In this document: positions 17,940 to 26,315 of the stretch, piece after piece | Position numbering within the stretch: position 1 is the stretch's first letter | Layout of the letters: the number at the start of each line of letters is the position of its first letter | Assembly: GCF_900109295.1 (NCBI RefSeq) | Contig: NZ_FOIZ01000001.1 | Span: forward strand, 2,170,001 to 2,234,000 | Reading direction: 5' to 3' | Origin: Cognatiyoonia koreensis | GTDB lineage: Bacteria; Pseudomonadota; Alphaproteobacteria; Rhodobacterales; Rhodobacteraceae | DNA length: 64,000 nt | The notes under the pieces: generated by a model | Database searches by the model: none | What the model saw: the letters and a program-made list of their open reading frames with translations, nothing else | Told to the model about the DNA's origin: nothing | Made by a program: the position numbers and the translations under genes

Positions 17940-19262
17940 ATGCAAACCACCTTTACACCCGAACAGCTGACCGATCCGGGCACAGCCCGTGCCAATGAAA
18001 TCCTGCGCGCCTGCGTCCATTGCGGTTTTTGCACAGCAACTTGCCCAACCTACCAGGTGCTGGGTGATGAACTCGACAGTCCGCGTGGGCGGATTTATCT
18101 GATGAAGGACATGCTTGAGAACGAGCGTGTGCCGGATGAAAAGACCGTCAAACACATCGACCGCTGCCTGTCCTGTCTCGCCTGTATGACGACTTGCCCG
18201 TCCGGCGTGCACTACATGCATCTTGTTGATCATGCCCGCGCCTATATTGAAAAGAACTATAAGCGGCCTTTCTCCGACAGGGCTCTGCGCTGGATTCTTG
18301 CGCAGATCCTGCCATATCCGATGCGGTTCCGGATCGCGTTGTTGGGGGCCAAGATCGGGCGTCCCTTTGCTGCGCTGATGCCAGATGCACGGTTGAGGGC
18401 GATGCTGGAAATGGCCCCGAAGGCCATTCCACCGGTCAGTCGCAATGACGATCCGCAAACCTTTCCGGCCCAAGACAAGAAGATGCGCGTCGCGCTAATG
18501 ACGGGTTGTGCGCAGAAGGCACTGAACACCGATATCAACGATGCGACGATCCGCTTGCTGACCCGTCTGGGGGCTGAAGTTGTCGTGGCCGAGGGGGCCG
18601 GTTGCTGCGGTGCGTTGACCCATCACATGGGCAAGGAAAGCGAAAGCCATGCAACGGCTGCCAAAAATATTCGCGCATGGGCGAAAGAGATGGATCAGGG
18701 CGGGCTTGATGCCATTGTCATCAACACCTCGGGTTGTGGCACGACCGTCAAGGATTATGGTTATATGTTCCGTACTGACCCAGACCTTGCCGAAGATGCC
18801 AAGCGCGTCAGTGCCATTGCGATGGACGTGTCAGAAGTTCTGATGAAGCTGGACCTGCCCACCGGTGCCGACAGGCAGACCAAGGTTGCTTACCACGCCG
18901 CCTGTTCCTTGCAACATGGCCAACAGATCAAGACATATCCCAAAGATCTGCTGAAGAAGGCCGGTTTCACGGTGCTGGAACCCAAGGATAGCCATCTGTG
19001 CTGCGGGTCTGCAGGAACGTACAACCTGATGCAGCCCGAGATTTCCAAGCAGCTGAAAAAACGCAAGATCGACACGCTGGAGGCATTGACCCCCGATATC
19101 ATCGCGGCCGGCAATATCGGCTGTATGATGCAGATCGGCGGCGGTACCGATGTGCCTATTGTTCACACGGTCGAGCTTTTGGACTGGGCGACAGGTGGCC
19201 CGCAGCCCCCCGCCCTGACTGCGCCCGGAAAGCAACACCCGGCCGTTCCGATCCTGCGGTGA
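17940..19262 (+). CDS. glcF: Glycolate oxidase iron-sulfur subunit GlcF
   Basis: A 440-residue iron-sulfur protein. Two 4Fe-4S motifs are visible: C25xxC28xxC31xxxC35P and C76xxC79xxC82xxxC86P. Two CCG (cysteine-rich) domains follow, one around ~220 with GAGCCGAL and one near ~350 with HLCCGSAGTYN, as in heterodisulfide-reductase D-like proteins. It carries electrons from the GlcDE flavin toward quinone at the cytoplasmic membrane. There is only one base between glcE and glcF, so the three genes are one transcription unit. No terminator is obvious after the stop. Confidence 0.94.
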   Translation: MQTTFTPEQLTDPGTARANEILRACVHCGFCTATCPTYQVLGDELDSPRGRIYLMKDMLENERVPDEKTVKHIDRCLSCLACMTTCPSGVHYMHLVDHARAYIEKNYKRPFSDRALRWILAQILPYPMRFRIALLGAKIGRPFAALMPDARLRAMLEMAPKAIPPVSRNDDPQTFPAQDKKMRVALMTGCAQKALNTDINDATIRLLTRLGAEVVVAEGAGCCGALTHHMGKESESHATAAKNIRAWAKEMDQGGLDAIVINTSGCGTTVKDYGYMFRTDPDLAEDAKRVSAIAMDVSEVLMKLDLPTGADRQTKVAYHAACSLQHGQQIKTYPKDLLKKAGFTVLEPKDSHLCCGSAGTYNLMQPEISKQLKKRKIDTLEALTPDIIAAGNIGCMMQIGGGTDVPIVHTVELLDWATGGPQPPALTAPGKQHPAVPILR

Positions 19263-19314
19263 CGCCACAATCTCGCCCTAACTGTCCGTTAACCGGCATA
19301 TGAAGAGGTTGACG

Positions 19315-20130
19315 ATGCGACATTTGCTTTTGACAGTTTCACTGGCCCTGGGCCTTGCTGCAACCACTGCGCCCGCGCAGGAGGTCGCATCGGAATTGGT
19401 GTCCCTTGAAAGTGGGGTTGATGCGCGCGGTTGGGAATCCGTGGGCCGCCTCGACATCCGCAACAAGGGGTTTTGCACGGCAACTTTGATCGAGGATGAC
19501 CTGATCCTGACAGCCGCACATTGCGTTTACGACGGCAGTGGCGGCCTGATCGACGCGGATCGTTTGACATTTCATGCCGGACTGCGCGCGGGGCGGGCCG
19601 AAGCAACCCGCGGTGTGACCCGCTTGATCGCACATCCTGCCTATCGCCACGAAGGCGGCGTCACGGAGCCGAACCGCGTTGCGATGGATATCGCAGTCTT
19701 GCGGCTTGATCGCCCGATCCGCCGTCCGCGCATTCAGCCATTCCCGATTGCCGCACGCCCCGATTTCGGTGACGAGGTTTTTGTTGTGTCCTACGGACGA
19801 TCCCGCTCTGAGGCGGCCAGCCTTCAGGACCTGTGTTCCGTGAAGGGCCGACAGGAGGGGATCATTGTCATGACATGTGCGGTCGAGCCCGGATCAAGCG
19901 GCTCTCCTGTCTTTATAACGCAGGACGGCGAGCGTCGCATTGCATCAGTCGTTTCGGCGATGGCAAACCTTGATGGCGAACCGGTTTCATTGGGGACATC
20001 GCTGCAGGAACCGCTTCAAGAGCTTTTGGCCCATTTTGCACGATCAGGCACGGTGGCCCCTGCCGGTGAGGTGCGGATCATGTCAATCGGAGAGCGCAAC
20101 GGAACAGGCGCAAAGTTTATCAGACGATAA
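19315..20130 (+). CDS. Exported trypsin-like serine protease
   Basis: A 271-residue S1-type protease with a Sec signal peptide (MRHLLLTVSLALGLAATTAPAQ). The catalytic triad is complete: H69 in TAAHC, D125 in MDIAVLRLD, and S195 in GSSGSP, which stands in for the usual GDSGGP. There are further cysteines (C54, C174, C188) able to form disulfides. An in-frame ATG five codons upstream (19300) is possible, but the second ATG has GAAGAGG upstream and begins the signal peptide. Its substrate is unknown; periplasmic or secreted location is inferred. Confidence 0.87.
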   Translation: MRHLLLTVSLALGLAATTAPAQEVASELVSLESGVDARGWESVGRLDIRNKGFCTATLIEDDLILTAAHCVYDGSGGLIDADRLTFHAGLRAGRAEATRGVTRLIAHPAYRHEGGVTEPNRVAMDIAVLRLDRPIRRPRIQPFPIAARPDFGDEVFVVSYGRSRSEAASLQDLCSVKGRQEGIIVMTCAVEPGSSGSPVFITQDGERRIASVVSAMANLDGEPVSLGTSLQEPLQELLAHFARSGTVAPAGEVRIMSIGERNGTGAKFIRR

Positions 20131-20193
20131 CCTCATTATTTCAAAAGCTTTTTTGATGGGCCTGGCTTTCGAGCCGTGACTGCTTTGCAGCCT

Positions 20194-20222
20194 CTTGAAA
20201 CCCTGAAATACCATTCCCAAAT
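20194..20222 (+). promoter_or_regulatory. Candidate RpoH (sigma-32) heat-shock promoter
   Basis: CTTGAAA (20194-20200) is a perfect match to the sigma-32 -35 element and lies 14 bases before TCCCAAAT (20215-20222), a partial match to CCCCATNT. It precedes the small heat-shock gene by about 100 bases, which fits its expected heat-shock control. Confidence 0.5.
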
Positions 20223-20319
20223 AGGGGATACGGGAGCGCCAATCATGGGTTCCCGCACTTTGCCTGTCCCATCCGGGAAGGCGTCACATATGTTATCGCT
20301 TGATGAAAGGATGACCCAA

Positions 20320-20787
20320 ATGCGTCGTTTTGATATGACACCGCTTTACCGCGCGACAGTCGGTTTTGACCAAATTGCTGACCTTATGGACCGTGCGCTT
20401 GCCAGCGACATGAGCCAGAATAGCTATCCCCCTTACAATATCGAAAAAGTCGAAGATGATGCCTGGCGTATTTCCATCGCCGTCGCTGGCTTTTCCGATG
20501 ACGACCTTGCCATCGAATTGAAGGAACGCAGCCTTATCGTGACCGCGAAAAAGGCGGAAGACGATCAGGACCGCACCTACTTGCATCGTGGCATCGCGAC
20601 GCGCGCGTTTGAACGCCGATTCCACCTTGCCGATCATGTTAAGGTGACCGGTGCGAGCCACGTTGATGGTATGCTGCACATCGATCTTGTACGCGAAGTG
20701 CCCGAGGCGCTGAAGCCACGCCAGATCGAGATTACGCGTGCGGCACCTGCGCAGGCCAATCTGGTCGAAGCAAAATCTGTCAACTAA
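20320..20787 (+). CDS. Small heat-shock protein Hsp20 (IbpA-like)
   Basis: A 155-residue small heat-shock protein. The N-terminus MRRFDMTPLYRATVGFDQI is typical of the class A IbpA-like proteins of Alphaproteobacteria, and the alpha-crystallin domain runs from about residue 38 (YNIEKVEDDAWRISIAVAGF) to about 135. It binds unfolding proteins as an ATP-independent holdase. The ATG at 20320 is chosen over upstream in-frame codons because AAAGGA lies about 9 bases before it and homologues begin at MRRFD. A C-terminal I-x-I/V-type tail is seen as RQIEITR. Confidence 0.92.
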   Translation: MRRFDMTPLYRATVGFDQIADLMDRALASDMSQNSYPPYNIEKVEDDAWRISIAVAGFSDDDLAIELKERSLIVTAKKAEDDQDRTYLHRGIATRAFERRFHLADHVKVTGASHVDGMLHIDLVREVPEALKPRQIEITRAAPAQANLVEAKSVN

Positions 20788-20811
20788 TCCCGCGCGGACC
20801 ATTCCGCACAC

Positions 20812-20838
20812 AAAGAGCGCGCTTCGGCGCGCTCTTTT
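20812..20838. terminator. Bidirectional intrinsic terminator after hsp20
   Basis: AAAGAGCGCGC and GCGCGCTCTTT form an 11-base-pair stem closed by a TTCG tetraloop (20823-20826), followed on the plus strand by TTTT. The minus strand has an A-rich/T-rich flank as well, so it can serve both the hsp20 gene and the convergent PPOX gene whose stop is at 20839. Confidence 0.9.
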
Positions 20839-21324
20839 CTATTTCGGCTTCTTGAATACGAGCTTTACCGCCCCGCCGTTTGACACACCTGCCAACCGGT
20901 TTTCCTGTTCGATATCATAGAGAAATTTTAGACCTTGGGTGGTGTTAAACCATGCGTTGCCAGATCGCGGCGCGAACCTCAGTAGCCGCAAGGCCTCCCG
21001 ATTGCTTCTGTCCTGCACCCAACCGGCGGTCACAGGACTCCATAATTCTTCGATGATGTCAGGACAGTCCAGCAAGGAAAGTTCGCCGATCAGGCTGGCG
21101 TAAAGCCCGCTTTTGGAGTCCGCGACGACGAACAGTCCTGATTGCGGAGCAAACGTCACGCCTGTCACCATCGCGTTCGTTTGCGTCACGATAAACCAGA
21201 TGAACCCATCGTGTTTTTCACGCAGACTTGGCGCAATTGGCATCAAGTCCTTATCGGCCAAAAGACCCAGCATCCCTGCCCCGACATCGTTAAGGCGATT
21301 CCAGAATTCCGCTTGAGGATTCAT
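20839..21324 (-). CDS. Pyridoxamine 5'-phosphate oxidase-like (general stress 26 type) protein
   Basis: A 161-residue protein resembling the FMN-binding split-barrel family of general stress protein 26. The N-terminal FWNRLNDVGAGMLGLL, followed by beta strands (HDGFIWFIVTQ, GLFVVADSKSGLYASLIGELSLL) and the late IEELWSPVTAGWV, fit this family. Flavin binding is likely but cannot be proven here. The ATG at 21324 is used; a TTG nine codons upstream is possible. It is convergent with hsp20 and shares its terminator. Confidence 0.78.
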   Translation of the reverse strand: MNPQAEFWNRLNDVGAGMLGLLADKDLMPIAPSLREKHDGFIWFIVTQTNAMVTGVTFAPQSGLFVVADSKSGLYASLIGELSLLDCPDIIEELWSPVTAGWVQDRSNREALRLLRFAPRSGNAWFNTTQGLKFLYDIEQENRLAGVSNGGAVKLVFKKPK

Positions 21325-21544
21325 GTCCAGCAGCCTTTTTTCTACGACCAATCTTATCAGTCATATGAAAACAACGCCCGAGCGTGTCGTTGGTTCCCAA
21401 GGAAAAAGCAGGTTTGAAGGGCAATTGGGCCGGATCTTATTCAGATTTAGCGACCTGTTTTGAAAGTCGCAAACAAGCCAGAAATTGCGTTGGACAGGAT
21501 CAGGTGTGTCGTATGCACGGCCAACCGGCCCGGCGTGTGTCGGC

Positions 21545-22417
21545 CTAGGTGAACTTGCGAAAAAGCTTTGTCTTGTCGAAGATTTCTTCAAGTGCTTCCA
21601 TACGGTCTTTCGTGTCGTCCCAATTCAATGTCTGGACCGCAGAGATCATGCTTTCGACCAGCAACATTGTTGTTGCCAGCGAATCCCAGGCGGAGGGGAC
21701 GATGATCCGGCTTGTCAGGCTGACGTCGGCCAGACGATGGATTGGCGACCGCCATTGATCTGTGAACAGAACGATTTTCGCACCGCGCGCGCGTGCCATT
21801 TCCGCCAGCTTGAGCGTGTTATTCTCGTATCGCCTGACATCGAAAATAACGAAAACGTCCCCTTCGTCCGCGTTCAGCAAATAATGCGGCCACGCGTTCG
21901 ATGTTGACTGCACGTGCGTCAGATTGGGTCGGATCATCTGCATATGCATGAACAGGTAGTCTGCAAGGGTATGTGTTATCCGCCCCCCGACGATATAAAG
22001 ATGCCGCTTTTGATCAGCGACCAGCGCACAGGCCGCATCGAATGCGTCGGGATCAATATGGGCAAGTGTGTTGCGGATATTGTCGATGACCGCGTCGGTG
22101 AAACGGTTCAGAATATGTTCTAACGGTGCGGCCCCTGCCCAGGTTTCGTGTTTCGCAATCGGGCCCTTTGCAATCGCGCCCAACTCCTCGCGCAGTTCGG
22201 CCTGAAATTCAGGATAACCGTTGTACCCCAATTTCTGCACCATCCGTGCGACAGTTGGGACCGAGACGTTGGCCCGCTCTGCAAGTTCCGCGAGTGGTCC
22301 CAGACCGGAGGCCGGATAGTTTTCGAGGATCGACAGGGCCAACTGCCGTTCAGCGCGGGTCAGATCATCGAGCTTTCCCTGTATCCGATCCGAGATCGTA
22401 TCGCTTTCGTCAGACAT
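21545..22417 (-). CDS. RpiR-family transcriptional regulator
   Basis: A 290-residue regulator with an N-terminal RpiR helix-turn-helix (about residues 15-85; LAELAERANVSVPTVARMVQKLGY) and a C-terminal SIS domain (about 130-270) that normally binds a phosphosugar or other small ligand. The ATG at 22417 has AAGG upstream; an in-frame TTG eight codons earlier is possible. It is divergent from the FGase/TRAP/GS/ALDH/ADH locus, with a near-perfect inverted repeat in between, so it very likely controls that locus and itself. The ligand is unknown. Confidence 0.9.
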   Translation of the reverse strand: MSDESDTISDRIQGKLDDLTRAERQLALSILENYPASGLGPLAELAERANVSVPTVARMVQKLGYNGYPEFQAELREELGAIAKGPIAKHETWAGAAPLEHILNRFTDAVIDNIRNTLAHIDPDAFDAACALVADQKRHLYIVGGRITHTLADYLFMHMQMIRPNLTHVQSTSNAWPHYLLNADEGDVFVIFDVRRYENNTLKLAEMARARGAKIVLFTDQWRSPIHRLADVSLTSRIIVPSAWDSLATTMLLVESMISAVQTLNWDDTKDRMEALEEIFDKTKLFRKFT

Positions 22418-22465
22418 GGTTGCTGCCTTGTTTTTATCCAAAAATATATCAAGCGGTGGGTGGCT

Positions 22466-22481
22466 GTGATAAATTTTTCAC
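22466..22481. promoter_or_regulatory. Candidate RpiR operator
   Basis: GTGATAAATTTTTCAC is a 16-base near-palindrome (GTGA and TCAC arms, AT-rich centre, mismatches at two symmetric positions) located between the divergent rpiR-like gene and the catabolic operon. A TTGACA hexamer follows at 22489-22494. No other reason for the symmetry is evident. Confidence 0.55.
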
Positions 22482-22537
22482 AATTTTGTTGACAGAAGCC
22501 CTGCTTGGCAAGACCATTTTCACTTGTGGGGGCAGTT

Positions 22538-23308
22538 ATGAATCATGCGGATCACCTTTTGGAAGGGGCCTCGGTCGAGGTTCTGAATGTGCAGGCAGAG
22601 TCATCTGTCATTGTCGTTTGCGAACATGCCAGCGCCCACATTCCCAAGGAATTCAAAGATCTTGGGTTAAGTACCGCGGCATTGCAAAGTCACGTTGCGT
22701 GGGATCTTGGCGCAAGAGCGATCGCGATGAAGATGGCAGAGACCATGAGTGCGACATTCGTTGCGTCCCGCATTTCCCGCCTAGTCTATGATTGCAACAG
22801 ACCGCCCGATGCACCTGACGCAATACCTGAACGCAGCGAGGTGGTCGATGTGCCGGGGAATGCAAACCTGACACCAACCCAGAAGGCGGATCGCGTTGCG
22901 AAATACTATGATCCGTTTCGTAGGGCGCTTGCCAAAATCATCAGCGGGAAGGACGTGCCGGTGCTTGTGACTGTGCATAGCTTCACGCCGATCTATTTTG
23001 GAACGCCGCGCAACGTCGAGATTGGCGTTCTGCATGACAAGGACCGACGCCTTGCAGATGCGATGCTTGATGTTGCGGGAGGCCACACCGATTGCGACGT
23101 GCGACGGAATGAGCCCTACGGCCCGGACGACGGCGTGACCCATACCTTGCGCGAACACGCCCTGCCTGACGCACATCTTAACGTCATGCTGGAAATTAGA
23201 AATGATCTGATCGCCGACGCCCAGACACAGACGAAGATGGCGCGGATGTTATCGGCTTGGGTCACGCAGGCGATTTCCATGGTGGAGGCTGATGCATGCA
23301 AGGCCTGA
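22538..23308 (+). CDS. N-formylglutamate amidohydrolase family protein
   Basis: A 256-residue protein of the FGase (HutG-like, PF05013) family, predicted zinc amidohydrolase. Family landmarks are VVCEHASAHIPKEF (~26-39), RISRLVYDCNRPPDA (~77-91) and VLVTVHSFTPIYFG (~144-157), which supply His/Glu/Arg active-site residues. It has no histidine-utilisation genes nearby, so N-formylglutamate is unlikely to be its substrate; cleavage of another glutamyl or acyl amide is suggested by context. The ATG at 22538 has GGGGG upstream; the reading frame is open to 22505. It overlaps the TRAP small permease by 13 bases. Confidence 0.86.
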   Translation: MNHADHLLEGASVEVLNVQAESSVIVVCEHASAHIPKEFKDLGLSTAALQSHVAWDLGARAIAMKMAETMSATFVASRISRLVYDCNRPPDAPDAIPERSEVVDVPGNANLTPTQKADRVAKYYDPFRRALAKIISGKDVPVLVTVHSFTPIYFGTPRNVEIGVLHDKDRRLADAMLDVAGGHTDCDVRRNEPYGPDDGVTHTLREHALPDAHLNVMLEIRNDLIADAQTQTKMARMLSAWVTQAISMVEADACKA

Positions 23309-23817
23309 TGTATCGCTATATCAACTTGATTGATGCGATGAACTACCGTGTCGGGCGCATCATGATGTACGGGATATTCGTGATGATGGGTATCCTGCTC
23401 TGGTCGTCGATCTCGAAGACGTTTTTTGTTCCGTCCCTTTGGACACTTGAGGTCGCGCAGTTTGCGATGGTGGCCTATTACATGCTGGGAGGTCCGTATT
23501 CGATCCAGATGGGATCGAATGTGCGCATGGACCTGCTTTACGGAGAGTGGTCCGACCATCGCAAAGCGCAAGTTGATGCGATGACCGTGCTTTTCCTGAT
23601 CGTCTACCTTGGCTTTCTGCTGTGGGGTGGCTGGGAAAGCCTTATGTATTCGTTCAGCTATGGTGGCGAGCGAAGTTCTTCGGTCTGGCGACCATACCTT
23701 TGGCCGATCAAGTCGATCATGGTGATTGGCATATTCCTGATGTTGCTTCAGGCGGTTTCCGAGTTTTTCAAGGATATCCTGCGCATCAAGGGGCATGATG
23801 TCGGGGCCAAGCTCTGA
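23296..23817 (+). CDS. dctQ: TRAP transporter small permease (DctQ type)
   Basis: A 173-residue membrane protein with four predicted helices (about 18-40, 50-70, 90-115, 132-155), the topology of the DctQ small subunit of TRAP transporters. The sequence KTFFVPSLWTLEVAQFAMVAYYMLG fits the family. An ATG at 23296 with a strong GGAGG at 23284-23288 is used; a second ATG at 23308 overlaps the preceding stop. It is followed with a 1-base overlap by the large permease. The substrate is set by the DctP protein and is not known. Confidence 0.9.
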   Translation: MQGLMYRYINLIDAMNYRVGRIMMYGIFVMMGILLWSSISKTFFVPSLWTLEVAQFAMVAYYMLGGPYSIQMGSNVRMDLLYGEWSDHRKAQVDAMTVLFLIVYLGFLLWGGWESLMYSFSYGGERSSSVWRPYLWPIKSIMVIGIFLMLLQAVSEFFKDILRIKGHDVGAKL

Positions 23818-25142
23818 TGTCATATGAAGTCATTGCCGCGCTCATGTTTTCCACCATGATGCTGATGCTTCTGACGGGGCAACGTGTCTTTGGCGCGATC
23901 GGTTTCGTGGCTGTCGTCGCTGCCTTTTTCCTTTGGGGTGATCGGGGCGGTTATGATTTGGGATTTGCCGCCGCGATCAAGTTGATGAAATGGTATCCGC
24001 TTCTGACCCTGCCGATGTTCATTTTCATGGGCTACATCCTGTCGGAATCGCGGATCGCCGATGATCTTTACAAGATGTTCCATGTCTGGATGGGCGGGCT
24101 GTCTGGCGGTCTGGCCGTTGGCACGATCGGCCTGATGGTCCTGATTTCGGCGATGAACGGATTGTCTGTGGCCGGCATGGCGATCGGCGCGACCATTGCC
24201 TTGCCGGAGCTTTTGAAACGGGGGTACGACAAGCGCATGGTCACGGGGGTGATACAGGCGGGATCGTCCCTTGGCATTCTGGTGCCGCCGTCTGTCGTGC
24301 TTGTTCTTTACGCGATGATTGCGCGCCAGCCCGTTGGTCAGTTGTGGCTGGCAGGTGTCATCCCGGGGTTGATGATGGCGGCGATGTTCGTGATTTACAT
24401 CGTCGTTCGGTGTCGTATCAATCCCTCCCTTGGCCCTGTGTTGCCGCTTGAAGAACGCGATATACCGATGCGCGAGAAGTTCAGGCTTTTGGGCGCGGGT
24501 CTTCTGCCACTGTTCATCTTTTTCGCGATGATGGTCCCTTTCGTAAATGGCTGGACATCGCTTGTTGAGAGTTCCGCGATCGGGGCGCTTGCGGCGTTTG
24601 CCGCCGCTGTCCTGAAGGGGCGCATGACGCGTGAGGTTTTTGAAACAAGCGTGCGGATGACACTTGGCATTTCCTGTATGTTCATGTGGATCATTCTTGC
24701 AGCTCTGGCATTCGGTGCTGTCTTTGACGGCCTGGGTGCGGTCAAGGCCATTGAAAGCCTGTTCACAGAGCGGTTGGGCCTGAGCCCTTGGATGATCCTG
24801 ATCCTGATGCAGCTGAGTTTCATCATCATGGGCACATTCCTTGATGATACTGCGATGCTGGTCATTGTTGCCCCGCTTTATGTTCCGCTTGTTGCTGCGC
24901 TGGGGTTCGATCTGATCTGGTATGGTGTGCTATACACGATCACGACCCAGATTGCCTATATGACACCGCCTTTCGGGTATAACCTGTTTCTGATGCGCGC
25001 GATGGCACCGCCCGAGATCTCGCTGCGCGACATCTACGGGTCGATATTGCCCTTTGTGCTGGTAATGACGGTCGCCTTGGCCACGATCATGGCGTTTCCT
25101 GAAATCGCTTTGTGGCTGCCCGGCTATGTCTATGGAAATTAA
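23817..25142 (+). CDS. dctM: TRAP transporter large permease (DctM type)
   Basis: A 441-residue polytopic membrane protein with about 12 helices, typical of DctM. The conserved MFIFMGYILSESRIADDLY (~58-76), GTIGLMVLISAMNGLSVAGMAIGATIALPELLKRGYDKRM (~100-140, the family core) and LGILVPPSVVLVLYAMIARQ segments are present. It is the ion-coupled translocation subunit. The ATG overlaps the dctQ stop (TGATG). A 14-base stem-loop (25158-25171) lies between it and dctP. Confidence 0.95.
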   Translation: MSYEVIAALMFSTMMLMLLTGQRVFGAIGFVAVVAAFFLWGDRGGYDLGFAAAIKLMKWYPLLTLPMFIFMGYILSESRIADDLYKMFHVWMGGLSGGLAVGTIGLMVLISAMNGLSVAGMAIGATIALPELLKRGYDKRMVTGVIQAGSSLGILVPPSVVLVLYAMIARQPVGQLWLAGVIPGLMMAAMFVIYIVVRCRINPSLGPVLPLEERDIPMREKFRLLGAGLLPLFIFFAMMVPFVNGWTSLVESSAIGALAAFAAAVLKGRMTREVFETSVRMTLGISCMFMWIILAALAFGAVFDGLGAVKAIESLFTERLGLSPWMILILMQLSFIIMGTFLDDTAMLVIVAPLYVPLVAALGFDLIWYGVLYTITTQIAYMTPPFGYNLFLMRAMAPPEISLRDIYGSILPFVLVMTVALATIMAFPEIALWLPGYVYGN

Positions 25143-25157
25143 CCAAGGAAATAAGAT

Positions 25158-25171
25158 CCCGGAAGCGGGAC
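25158..25171 (+). promoter_or_regulatory. Small stem-loop between dctM and dctP
   Basis: TCCCG-GAAG-CGGGA forms a 5-base-pair hairpin with a four-base loop in the 66-base dctM-dctP gap. There is no T-run, so it is more likely an mRNA processing or stability element than a terminator. Confidence 0.4.
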
Positions 25172-25208
25172 GTTTGATGAGTAGAGCTTTAACAGAGAGG
25201 ACTGAATC

Positions 25209-26246
25209 ATGACGACTAGACGTAAGTTTCTAACCACTGCCGGTCTTGGTGGCGCTGCAACGCTTGCCAGCCCGACAATTGTCAAAGCCCAGACAGCCAT
25301 CACGTGGCGTTTCCAGACCTATGCTGGTGGCGCTTTGGGAGAACATGTGACCAAACCGGTCATCGATTACATCAACGCCAATTCCAATGGCGAGCTTCAG
25401 GTCGAACTTTTCTATGCCGACCAGATCGTCCCGACCGGAGAGCTTTTCCAGGCACTACAGCGCGGTACGATTGACGGCGTTCATTCGGATGATGACTCGA
25501 TGGCCTCCCCGACCCCGCTGCGCCAATTCGGCGGCTATTTCCCGTTTGCAACCAAGCACATCCTCGATGTGCCAGTTCTGTTCAATCAGTATGGGCTTCG
25601 CGAAATTTGGGACGAGGAATATGCGAAGGTGGGCGTCAAATGGCTGTCTGCCGCGGGTCAGGATCCGTGCAACTTCAACACCAAGAAGGAAATCACCAGC
25701 GTTGCAGATCTTGATGGTCTCAAATTGTATACTTTCCCGACGGCGGGTCGCTTCCTGTCGAAATTCGGCGTCGTTCCGGTGAACATCCCATACGAAGACG
25801 CAGAGGTCGCAGTGCAGACCGGTGAGCTAGACGGAATGGCCTGGTCTGGCATCACGGAGGACTACACCGTCGGGTGGGCGGACGTGACGGATTACTTCCT
25901 GACCAACAACATTTCGGGTGCATGGATCGGATCTTGGTTCGTGAACGAAGAACGCTGGGCAGAACTTCCCGATCATCTGAAGTCCGTCGTCATGGCTGCC
26001 ACGGAGGCGGGGCACACCTATCGCAACCAGTGGTACTGGGGCGGTGAAGCCGCGCTGCGCGCAAATGGCGACAAGTTGCAGCTTCGCTCTGTTCCGCCGG
26101 GTGAATGGGCGGAAGTTGAAGCCGCAGCCAAAGAGTTCTGGGAAGAGGTCGCGCAGGAAGGCGAAGTACATCAGAAGATCGTCAATATCTTCAAGGAGTA
26201 CAACGGCGTCATCAACCAAGCTGGCGTGCCGTATAACTTTGAATAG
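25209..26246 (+). CDS. dctP: TRAP transporter substrate-binding protein (DctP type)
   Basis: A 345-residue periplasmic binding protein. The signal peptide is MTTRRKFLTTAGLGGAATLA, with RRKFL giving a twin-arginine motif, cleaved after about residue 28 (VKAQ). The DctP fold is recognised by WRFQTYAGGALGEHVTKPVI (~33-52), VKWLSAAGQDP, and GVVPVNIPYEDAEVAVQTGELDG (~181-203), where the Arg/Lys region that normally binds a carboxylate is replaced around NFNTKKEI. It binds the substrate of the TRAP system. A 10-base-pair stem-loop sits directly behind the gene, as is common behind highly expressed binding-protein genes. Confidence 0.93.
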   Translation: MTTRRKFLTTAGLGGAATLASPTIVKAQTAITWRFQTYAGGALGEHVTKPVIDYINANSNGELQVELFYADQIVPTGELFQALQRGTIDGVHSDDDSMASPTPLRQFGGYFPFATKHILDVPVLFNQYGLREIWDEEYAKVGVKWLSAAGQDPCNFNTKKEITSVADLDGLKLYTFPTAGRFLSKFGVVPVNIPYEDAEVAVQTGELDGMAWSGITEDYTVGWADVTDYFLTNNISGAWIGSWFVNEERWAELPDHLKSVVMAATEAGHTYRNQWYWGGEAALRANGDKLQLRSVPPGEWAEVEAAAKEFWEEVAQEGEVHQKIVNIFKEYNGVINQAGVPYNFE

Positions 26247-26264
26247 GTCCGACAATGTGAACAA

Positions 26265-26289
26265 GGCGTCCCCGTTTTTCGGGGGCGCC
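26265..26289 (+). promoter_or_regulatory. GC-rich stem-loop behind dctP
   Basis: GGCGTCCCCG and CGGGGGCGCC form a 10-base-pair stem (one G-U pair) around a TTTTT loop, between dctP and the GS-like gene. No T-run follows, so read-through is expected and the hairpin probably protects dctP mRNA ends or attenuates expression of the downstream genes. Confidence 0.6.
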
Positions 26290-26315
26290 TGCAGACCCTA
26301 CGAAGGAGTGGCCTC

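Noticed and set aside
20223..20319. ROSE-type RNA thermometer in the hsp20 leader.
   Set aside because: I could not find a clear U(U/C)GCU element pairing with the Shine-Dalgarno of the gene; structure computation would be needed.
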